DNA of 8,470 bases from JALHVH01 sp964544265. GTDB taxonomy: Bacteria > Acidobacteriota > Aminicenantia > Aminicenantales > Saccharicenantaceae. The stretch lies in contig CAZJBD010000109.1 of the NCBI GenBank assembly GCA_964544265.1, positions 1 to 8,470 of the forward strand, written 5' to 3'. Under the pieces are notes generated by a model, which saw only the letters and a program-made list of their open reading frames with translations, did no database searches and was not told the origin of the DNA. Positions within the stretch are counted from its first letter, which is position 1; each line of letters starts with the position of its first letter. Shown here in pieces: positions 1 through 5,314 of this stretch. The position numbers and the translations under genes are program-made.

Positions 1-425
1 TCGATACGGTCCTCGAGGCCATCCGAACCGTCGCGAAAAGTGGGGTGTGGCTAGAAGTCGTCTACCTCGTTATCCCGACCCTAAACGACAGCAGGGAGGA
101 GATCCGGGACATGAGTCGGTGGCTCCGGAAGGAGGCCGGGCCGGACGTTCCCCTCCATTTCTCCCGCTTCCAGCCCATGTACCTTGTGAAGAACCTCCCC
201 CCGACCCCGATCGCCACCCTGGAGAAGGCGCGCGAGACCGCTCTGGGTGAGGGCTTGCGTTTCGTTTACATAGGCAACGTTCCGGGCCACGAGGCGGAAA
301 ACACGTTCTGCCCGAACTGCCGCAAGGTCATCATCCGGAGGACGGGCTATGAGGTCCGGGCCAACGAGATCAAAAATGGGAAATGCGGTTTTTGCAGCAT
401 CCCCATTCCCGGGACCTGGACCTGA
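1..425 (+). CDS. amrS: AmrS-type radical SAM protein, C-terminal part (5' end outside window)
   Basis: This is the last ~141 codons of a radical SAM protein of the AmmeMemoRadiSam/AmrS type (related to pyruvate-formate-lyase activating enzymes). The frame is open from base 3 to the TGA at 423-425, so the gene starts before the window and the Cx3Cx2C iron-sulfur motif is not visible. What is seen: the end of the barrel (VIPTLND), the segment FSRFQPMY...LPPTP, the strand GLRFVYIGNVPG, and a terminal cysteine module with CPNC (cysteine codons at 309 and 318) and CGFC (384 and 393), ending in PIPGTW. These are hallmarks of AmrS as I recall the family. The four cysteines could bind zinc or an extra cluster; this is inference. 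The physiological substrate of AmrS proteins is not established to my knowledge. The usual Memo and AMMECR1 partner genes are not seen here. The stop overlaps the preferred start of the next gene, suggesting coupled translation. Confidence 0.88.
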   Translation, partial: DTVLEAIRTVAKSGVWLEVVYLVIPTLNDSREEIRDMSRWLRKEAGPDVPLHFSRFQPMYLVKNLPPTPIATLEKARETALGEGLRFVYIGNVPGHEAENTFCPNCRKVIIRRTGYEVRANEIKNGKCGFCSIPIPGTWT

Positions 426-2572
426 TGGCCTGCGTTCCCCCGATTCTCCTGGGATTTCTGGCTACCGCTTTCCAAATCTTCCTCATTAGGGAATTCTCTG
501 TCCACTTCCACGGAAACGAATTGACCTTCGGATTCGTTTTAGCCTCCTGGCTCTTATGGGGCGGTCTGGGAAGCTTGCTTGCCTCGCACCTCAAGCCATC
601 CGATCGAACCCTGGACAGGTATTATTATGCCGTCATCCTGCTCTTCCCGATAAGCCTTGTCCTCCTGCGTTTCTCGCGATTTGCTTTAGGAATTCTTCCT
701 GGAGAGCTTACGGGAATGGGGCCGGCGCTCCTGTTCTCCCTGGGGTTATGCCTCTTCACCAGCCTTCCGCTTGGGGGACTCTTCGTCCTCAACGCCCAGA
801 CGCTCGGGGGGGACGTCCCGAGCGTATACCTTTTTGAATCCTTGGGAGCCGCGCTCGCGGGACTCATCGTCGATTTGGGTATGGTCCCCTTTGTTTCCAA
901 CTGGCAAGGCGCCTCGTTCGTCGCCGCGGCCGGGGCCGCCGTCGTCTTCCTCATGTTCAAACAGAAAAAACGGCCGGCCTGGTTTCTGGCCGTTTTGGCA
1001 GGGCTGACCGTATTCGCCTTCCTCGATTTTCCCTCTCAAAAGGCCTGGTGGAGGCCTTTCGAGCTCATCCGGAGCCGCGACACTCCCTACGGGAAGCTGC
1101 AGTTGATCCGCACAGGAGGCCAAGTCTCCCTTTATTCAAGCGGCCTCCCCCTATTTTCATGTCCGGACCCTGCCTCTGCTGAAGGAACGGTTCATTTTGC
1201 CATGCTTCAGAACCCCGGGGCGAAAAACGTCCTGCTCATCGGCGGCGGCGCGGGCGGCGGCCTTGGCGAGGTCCTCAAGTATCAGGGGGCCGAAGCAGAC
1301 TACGTCGAGCTTGACCCGGGAATCATCCGTTTGGCAGAGGACGCCCTGCCTGAGAAAGAAAGGAAGGACCTCGGGGATAAGCGGGTCCATATTTTTTTCG
1401 ATGACGGCCGGGCCTTCCTTTTAAAAAGTCGAAGGGCCTATGATGTCATCATTCTCAACCTGCCCGAGCCGGCGACCGCCCAGATCAACAGGTTTTACAC
1501 CGGGGAGTTCTTCGAGCTGGCAAAATCCAGGCTCTCCATGGGCGGAATTTTTTCCTTCACCGTCCCCTCCTCCGAAAATTACATCGGCCCCGACCTGAGG
1601 GAGTTCCTGGCCTCCCTCTACGGAACGCTGCGAACCGTTTTCCCGGAGGTCGGTATCGTGCCCGGAGACTCAAACGTCTTTCTGGCTTCAACCGCCGGTC
1701 TCACCCTCAATCCCGAAGCACTCATTAAAAGGATTTCCAATCTGGGCCTTAAATTGACCTCGATCAATGCCGCGCTCATCACCTATAGACTGAGTCCCCT
1801 CCGGACTGGATACTTCCTAAAAACGGTCGGGGAACGGCCTGCCCGGATCAACCGGGACCTTGTCCCGGTCAGTTATTACTTCTATTCCGTTCTTTGGAGC
1901 AGCCAATTCAAAGGGCTCGAGGCGTCTCTTCTTAGGACATTCTCCCGGCTCCCCGCCCATTGGCTCCTGGACGCGCCCCTCCTTGCTTTTGCCGTCTTCC
2001 TGCTCGTCTTGGCGCTTCGCCGGAAGCGGACCCCCGGAATCTTTTTAGTCCCCCTGGGAACCATGGGTTTCACGACGATCGTCATCGAGCTGGTCGTAGT
2101 CATTGCTTTCCAATCCCTTTACGGGTATGTCTACGGGAAAATCTCCCTCCTTCTCGCCGCTTTTATGGCCGGCTTGGCTCTCGGATCGTGGTTCGGCAGG
2201 AAAAGACGGGCTCCCGGACGAAGCGACCTTCTTATGGCCCAAGGCGGATTTCTCCTGCTCATCGCCTTCCTCCGGGCAGTTCTTGGCAAGAGGCCGCCGG
2301 AGTCCCTGCTATTCCTTTCCCTTCTCACTCTCGGAATCCTAGGCGGCGGGCTGTTCGTCGTCTCCAACAGATTCCTCTTACGGGAAAACGTGAACTACGG
2401 CCTGGGCTATGGGGTGGACCTCATGGGATCGTTCCTAGGGGCCCTGGCAGCTTCGGCGATCATCATCCCCCTCGCTGGAATCGTAGCGCTTCTCGACGGC
2501 CTCCTCATGATGAATTCCTTAAGCCTCATTTTCGTTATCATTTCATTAAGAATGCCCCAAAAACTTGCCTGA
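425..2572 (+). CDS. Membrane-embedded spermidine synthase-like protein with duplicated six-helix modules
   Basis: A 715-residue polytopic protein of the uncharacterised fused membrane/spermidine-synthase type. About seven hydrophobic helices (residues ~5-220) precede a soluble Rossmann domain (~225-450), then about seven more (~515-710). The soluble domain has a glycine-rich nucleotide loop IGGGAGGG (272-279), an acidic strand end VELDP (E295, D297), DDGRAF (326-331) and NRFYTGEFF. True spermidine synthases have GGGDGG and a catalytic Asp in a DxxDP motif; here these read GGGAGG and NLPEP (N345, E348), so aminopropyl transfer is unlikely. A SAM-like ligand may still bind. Helices 9-14 repeat helices 1-6. 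Start: I chose ATG 425 because it overlaps the amrS stop (TGATG) and begins just before the first helix. An in-frame ATG at 383 would add 14 residues and overlap amrS by 43 bases. Neither start has a strong ribosome site. The true reaction is unknown. Confidence 0.87.
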   Translation: MACVPPILLGFLATAFQIFLIREFSVHFHGNELTFGFVLASWLLWGGLGSLLASHLKPSDRTLDRYYYAVILLFPISLVLLRFSRFALGILPGELTGMGPALLFSLGLCLFTSLPLGGLFVLNAQTLGGDVPSVYLFESLGAALAGLIVDLGMVPFVSNWQGASFVAAAGAAVVFLMFKQKKRPAWFLAVLAGLTVFAFLDFPSQKAWWRPFELIRSRDTPYGKLQLIRTGGQVSLYSSGLPLFSCPDPASAEGTVHFAMLQNPGAKNVLLIGGGAGGGLGEVLKYQGAEADYVELDPGIIRLAEDALPEKERKDLGDKRVHIFFDDGRAFLLKSRRAYDVIILNLPEPATAQINRFYTGEFFELAKSRLSMGGIFSFTVPSSENYIGPDLREFLASLYGTLRTVFPEVGIVPGDSNVFLASTAGLTLNPEALIKRISNLGLKLTSINAALITYRLSPLRTGYFLKTVGERPARINRDLVPVSYYFYSVLWSSQFKGLEASLLRTFSRLPAHWLLDAPLLAFAVFLLVLALRRKRTPGIFLVPLGTMGFTTIVIELVVVIAFQSLYGYVYGKISLLLAAFMAGLALGSWFGRKRRAPGRSDLLMAQGGFLLLIAFLRAVLGKRPPESLLFLSLLTLGILGGGLFVVSNRFLLRENVNYGLGYGVDLMGSFLGALAASAIIIPLAGIVALLDGLLMMNSLSLIFVIISLRMPQKLA

Positions 2573-2579
2573 TCCGTTT

Positions 2580-2607
2580 CGCCCCAATATGCAACTTTGT
2601 CGGGGCG
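2580..2607. repeat. Short inverted repeat between the membrane-protein gene and tonB-like gene
   Basis: CGCCCC (2580-2585) and GGGGCG (2602-2607) are perfect 6-base inverted repeats separated by 16 bases. The right arm covers the end of the proposed -35 box. There is no T-run after it, so it is not a convincing intrinsic terminator. It could be an operator for the following promoter, or chance. Confidence 0.3.
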
Positions 2608-2625
2608 CCGGGAATTCTATATAAT
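2597..2625 (+). promoter_or_regulatory. Sigma70-type promoter for the tonB-like gene
   Basis: TTGTCG (2597-2602, 4 of 6 matches to the -35 consensus), a 17-base spacer and a perfect TATAAT (2620-2625). It lies in the 72-base gap before the tonB-like gene and is AT-rich against a GC-rich background. The predicted transcript start (~2632) falls right on the Shine-Dalgarno sequence, so the leader would be almost absent if the TTG at 2645 is the start. Confidence 0.6.
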
Positions 2626-2631
2626 ATTGCT

Positions 2632-2636
2632 GAAGG
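2632..2636 (+). promoter_or_regulatory. Ribosome binding site that decides the TTG start of the tonB-like gene
   Basis: GAAGG lies 8 bases before TTG 2645, a normal spacing. It is only 1 base before ATG 2638, which opens an 18-codon frame in another phase, so the site supports TTG over that ATG. An in-frame TGA at 2639-2641 rules out any start further upstream. Confidence 0.55.
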
Positions 2637-2644
2637 TATGAACG

Positions 2645-3631
2645 TTGAGAAACGGATTCTTGCCCGAAGAGGGAAAGCTTGGACTTTTCCATAAAAAGCG
2701 GCTGCTGATTCTCGCCGTCTCTCTGGTCCTCCATGCCTTCCTCGTCTATGGGTTATATCACGCCCGCCTGACAGTAAAGGTTTTTCCCGCCAGGCCGGAT
2801 GTTCGGGATGTCGTTCTCGTTCCCCCGGTTGCGCTGACCTTCCCCGAACCCATTGAGAAATACATCCAGAACTACCCTTCTTCGGGCGGAATTTTGGGCC
2901 CGGGTTCCGATCTGGGCCGGCCAAGCCAGCCGAGAAAAAGGGGCTTGCCCGGGCGAAACGCCGCGAGCGGTCCCGGACCCGGTCCGGGATCCGGCCTCGC
3001 GCCGGAGAACCTCATGAAGAACCAGCCGAACGCCCCTCCGTCCTCGGGACCCTCCCTCAGCGGCGATTTGGCCCTGAGTTCCAGATATGCGGGACAAGGG
3101 GATGGAAAGCTTAGGATTAACCTTTCGGCCATTCCTGACCATATCGTGGACGCCCCGCTCGGTTTTGAGAATGGAAAGGAAGGCCGTGGTTCCCTCTTAA
3201 GATACGTCCAGCCCAACCGCTTTGGATCTGGGGCCGGTTCCGGGACCGGAGCCGGAATCGGGACCGGCCGCTCGGGGGGCGCCCCGGGCGGCACGGGGAC
3301 AGGAGGCGGAGGTCAGCGGGCCAGCGCAATTTTCGAATCCCCCGGATACGACATCTCGCCCTGGGCCCAAAAAGTCATCGACCTCATCCAGTTCAATTGG
3401 AAGATCCCGGATGTCCGGAATATCCTGGAGAAGAGCGAGGTCCGTATCTCCGTGACCATCGAAAAGGATGGGACTTTTTCTGCTTTTGAAATCGCCGGCG
3501 GCACGAACCTTGAGGTCTTCAAAGTGGCCGCCGCCAACGCCCTGAGATCGAGTTCCCCCCTTCCCCCGCTTCCCGGGGATTTCCCCGCTTCTCGTCTCAA
3601 CGCCCTCTTCGTATTCACGTATCATGAATAA
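2645..3631 (+). CDS. TonB-like energy transducer with TonB/TolA-type C-terminal domain
   Basis: A 328-residue protein anchored by one N-terminal helix (about residues 19-38) and otherwise predicted periplasmic. TonB proteins carry proton-motive-force energy from ExbB-ExbD in the inner membrane to outer-membrane receptors. The anchor holds the TonB signature SxxxH (S26, H30). A middle region (~78-230) is rich in Gly, Pro and Ser, with runs such as GPGPGPGSG and GSGAGSGTGAG, in place of the usual Pro-Glu/Pro-Lys spacer. Residues ~235-328 form a TonB/TolA-like domain: a helix with QFNWKIPD, strands around VRISVTIEKDGTF, AAANALRSSSPLPPLP and a closing strand FVFTYHE. The start must be TTG 2645 or TTG 2660, because an in-frame stop lies at 2639 and no ATG or GTG precedes the helix. 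No exbB, exbD or receptor gene is in view, so the partner is unknown. It overlaps the next gene by 8 bases. Confidence 0.83.
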   Translation: MRNGFLPEEGKLGLFHKKRLLILAVSLVLHAFLVYGLYHARLTVKVFPARPDVRDVVLVPPVALTFPEPIEKYIQNYPSSGGILGPGSDLGRPSQPRKRGLPGRNAASGPGPGPGSGLAPENLMKNQPNAPPSSGPSLSGDLALSSRYAGQGDGKLRINLSAIPDHIVDAPLGFENGKEGRGSLLRYVQPNRFGSGAGSGTGAGIGTGRSGGAPGGTGTGGGGQRASAIFESPGYDISPWAQKVIDLIQFNWKIPDVRNILEKSEVRISVTIEKDGTFSAFEIAGGTNLEVFKVAAANALRSSSPLPPLPGDFPASRLNALFVFTYHE

Positions 3632-4697
3632 GAGAATATTCGCTTCCGGATTCGTCCTCCTCGTTTTGGCCCTGGACCTATCTGCCGATTGGAAACAGGA
3701 GGTTCTTGGCTATTTAAGCCCGCGAAGGGACTATCCGGCTGCCCGGGCCTACCTCCGGGAGAACTACAGCAAGATTGATCCCCTGGAAAAATCGAATGCC
3801 CTTGGATTTATCGCCTATCTAGCCCGCATGACGGGAGACAGTCAGGATGAACAGGACCGCATCGCCGAATATTTTGAGACTTATGGAGATACGGAGCCCG
3901 CTTTCGACCTTCCGGACGAGCTCCTCAGACGCGATTTCGTGATGTTCTGGGCAAAGTGGAAGTCTACCTATCCTCTTGTAACGGGCCTCGTTTTTCTCGA
4001 ACGGCCCAGCGAAAGCAATCCTTCCCCCCCGGCTAGGCTGGAGGTCGGGCTTAACCTGCTTAACGGCGCTTATTACAAGGTGTCCGTTTCAGACCAAGTC
4101 CTTGAGGGCGGCCTCTGGCAGCAGGGGTTCCACATTTTGAAGCTTCCTTTCTCGGGGAGTTATGATAAACCGGGAAGCCTGGAATTCAACCTGGACCTTA
4201 TGACGGAGGGGATGGTCATCAGGAAGCGTATCATGGTCGAAGTTGACGTCCGCGCCACGAGATCGACCGCTTCGCTGCCCCTTGTCCAGACCGCAGTTCC
4301 AAGCCCGTCGCCTCCCCCCAGGCTCGTCGAGGGCGAGGTCTCACTCTATATCGGCGACAAGCTCATCCTCAAGAGCAAGAAGCTCTCATCCAAGACCGCC
4401 CCCATTAAATTCAAAATCCCGGGACCTTCTGCCGCCGGGACGAAGCCTTATCTCGCGCCCAAAAAGGACGATCCTATCTTGAACACGGTCTCTATCCTCG
4501 ATGCCGTCGCCCTGGCTTACCAGACTGTAAAGGACCTGGTCAAGAAAAAGAAGGCTGAGCCGCCTTCCGCCCCATCCTACCAAAAGACCCAGCAGCTCGC
4601 CTTCTCTTTCGCTCGGGAGAGCCCGGACAGCGGGGAGGTCATCTACAAGGGGTTTGTATCCATCAAGCCCGCTGCCGCCACCGTCTTGCGAGATTGA
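3624..4697 (+). CDS. Exported protein of unknown function, coupled to the tonB-like gene
   Basis: A 357-residue protein I do not recognise. It begins with a clear Sec signal peptide: Lys/Arg at 3-4, a hydrophobic core at 5-17 and a likely cleavage after LSA (residue 21). There is no Cys at the cleavage site, so it is probably not a lipoprotein. Residues ~23-110 look helical, with a possible tetratricopeptide-like character, which is inference. Residues ~118-215 look strand-rich (LEVGLNLL, YYKVSVSD). A Pro/Ser linker (~224-233) leads to a second strand region (EVSLYIGDKLIL), a Lys-rich helix (VKDLVKKKKAE) and a final strand segment. The ATG at 3624 overlaps the tonB-like stop (ATGAATAA) and has no ribosome site of its own, so translational coupling is likely. 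It may work in the periplasm or outer envelope with the TonB-like protein. No catalytic motif is visible. Confidence 0.82.
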   Translation: MNKRIFASGFVLLVLALDLSADWKQEVLGYLSPRRDYPAARAYLRENYSKIDPLEKSNALGFIAYLARMTGDSQDEQDRIAEYFETYGDTEPAFDLPDELLRRDFVMFWAKWKSTYPLVTGLVFLERPSESNPSPPARLEVGLNLLNGAYYKVSVSDQVLEGGLWQQGFHILKLPFSGSYDKPGSLEFNLDLMTEGMVIRKRIMVEVDVRATRSTASLPLVQTAVPSPSPPPRLVEGEVSLYIGDKLILKSKKLSSKTAPIKFKIPGPSAAGTKPYLAPKKDDPILNTVSILDAVALAYQTVKDLVKKKKAEPPSAPSYQKTQQLAFSFARESPDSGEVIYKGFVSIKPAAATVLRD

Positions 4698-4765
4698 TCC
4701 CCAAATTGAGGCATCTTTTCTTGTGATATAAGATAATAGCGCAGGGGCGATGCCCAGAGGGGATC
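4696..4765 (+). repeat. Nested inverted repeat in the gap before the PilZ gene
   Basis: GATCCCC (4696-4702) pairs perfectly with GGGGATC (4759-4765). Inside it, GGCATC (4710-4715) pairs perfectly with GATGCC (4749-4754). As RNA this gives a two-tier stem with a 33-base AT-rich loop. It begins at the stop codon of the preceding gene. No T-run follows, so it is not a classic terminator. It may protect the 3' end of the upstream message, or be chance. Confidence 0.35.
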
Positions 4766-4777
4766 CAAATTATCCTT

Positions 4778-4805
4778 TTGACATTTTCAATGTATTTATT
4801 ATATC
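4778..4805 (+). promoter_or_regulatory. Sigma70-type promoter for the PilZ gene
   Basis: A perfect -35 box TTGACA (4778-4783) is followed after 16 bases by TATATC (4800-4805, 4 of 6); TATCTT at 4802-4807 is an equal choice with an 18-base spacer. The predicted transcript start is near 4812, giving a ~68-base leader before the ATG at 4880. The AT-rich stretch contrasts with the coding DNA on both sides. Confidence 0.6.
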
Positions 4806-4868
4806 TTAGGGACCAGATATCCGATGGTTCGTGGGAATAAAGAATTGAAGTTCAGGTCCTGCAAACGG

Positions 4869-4873
4869 GGAGG
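4869..4873 (+). promoter_or_regulatory. Strong ribosome binding site of the PilZ gene
   Basis: GGAGG within GGGGAGG lies 6 bases before ATG 4880. It is one of the two best Shine-Dalgarno matches in the window and fixes the start of the PilZ gene. Confidence 0.75.
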
Positions 4874-4879
4874 TTCGAC

Positions 4880-5314
4880 ATGTCCGAGAAGGGGATAGAA
4901 AGACGTTTATGCCAGCGTTTTAAAATCCCCGGCGCGACGATCTCTTACACAAGACAGAAGCTCCTTTTCTCCCCCAAAGGCTTCGATGAAGAATTCTGCC
5001 CGGTCCTGGACATCAGCCGGGGAGGCGTCCGTTTTCTGACCCAGAAACCCTTGAAGTTTAAAGCGAAGGTTGTCCTCCAAATCTCCGTTCCCGGCGAGCG
5101 CGTTCCCTTAAACCTCAAGGGTCATATCCGATGGACCTCGTTCAATCCCGGCAAAAGCTACAAATTCCAGGCCGGCGTCCAGTTCAACGCCTACGGAGAA
5201 AAAAAGGACCAGAATTATCCCGGCACGCTGGTCAAGATCATCGCCCTTGAACAGAAATTTATCGAACCCGGCGAGTCTCAGGGCCCCGGGGGCACCAGCG
5301 AGTTTAGCATTTAG
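4880..5314 (+). CDS. PilZ domain protein (cyclic di-GMP receptor)
   Basis: A 144-residue cytoplasmic protein made of a single PilZ domain with a short tail. PilZ proteins bind cyclic di-GMP and pass the signal on by protein contacts, often affecting motility, surface polysaccharide or adhesion. Both ligand motifs are intact: RxxxR (R9-R13, in RRLCQR) and DxSxxG (D44, S46, G49, in LDISRGG). Strands that build the beta barrel follow (VRFLTQ, KVVLQISVP, LKGHIRW, FQAGVQF). The last ~20 residues are Gly/Pro/Ser-rich and probably disordered. The gene has its own promoter and ribosome site, so it appears to be a single-gene unit. With no GGDEF, EAL, pilus or flagellar gene nearby, its target cannot be named. 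Its stop overlaps the glyS stop on the other strand. Confidence 0.92.
   Translation: MSEKGIERRLCQRFKIPGATISYTRQKLLFSPKGFDEEFCPVLDISRGGVRFLTQKPLKFKAKVVLQISVPGERVPLNLKGHIRWTSFNPGKSYKFQAGVQFNAYGEKKDQNYPGTLVKIIALEQKFIEPGESQGPGGTSEFSI

Noticed and set aside
383..424. Longer start (ATG 383) for the membrane protein
   Set aside because: It would overlap amrS by 43 bases, with GGGA only 1-2 bases from the ATG, and adds a polar 14-residue stretch before the first helix. ATG 425 fits the common stop-start overlap better, though 383 cannot be excluded.
1960..2694. A 244-codon plus-strand open frame overlapping the membrane-protein gene
   Set aside because: It is a shadow frame: rich in Arg, Pro and Ser with no recognisable domain, and it lies mostly inside a gene with clear membrane helices and motifs in another phase. 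Only its last 18 codons lie near the tonB-like start, discussed separately.
2950..3300. GC-rich near-repeats in the tonB-like gene as a DNA repeat element
   Set aside because: They are explained by runs of Gly, Pro, Ser and Ala codons in the protein spacer and show no regular repeat unit.
4706..4737. A second promoter with TATAAG or GATAAT as the -10 box
   Set aside because: The only nearby -35 candidate (TTGAGG at 4706) is spaced 15 or 20 bases away, outside the usual range; the TTGACA promoter downstream is clearly better.
4745..4755. GGGC-GAT-GCCC hairpin as a terminator
   Set aside because: The stem is only 4 base pairs with no T-run after it; the same bases fit better into the longer nested repeat.
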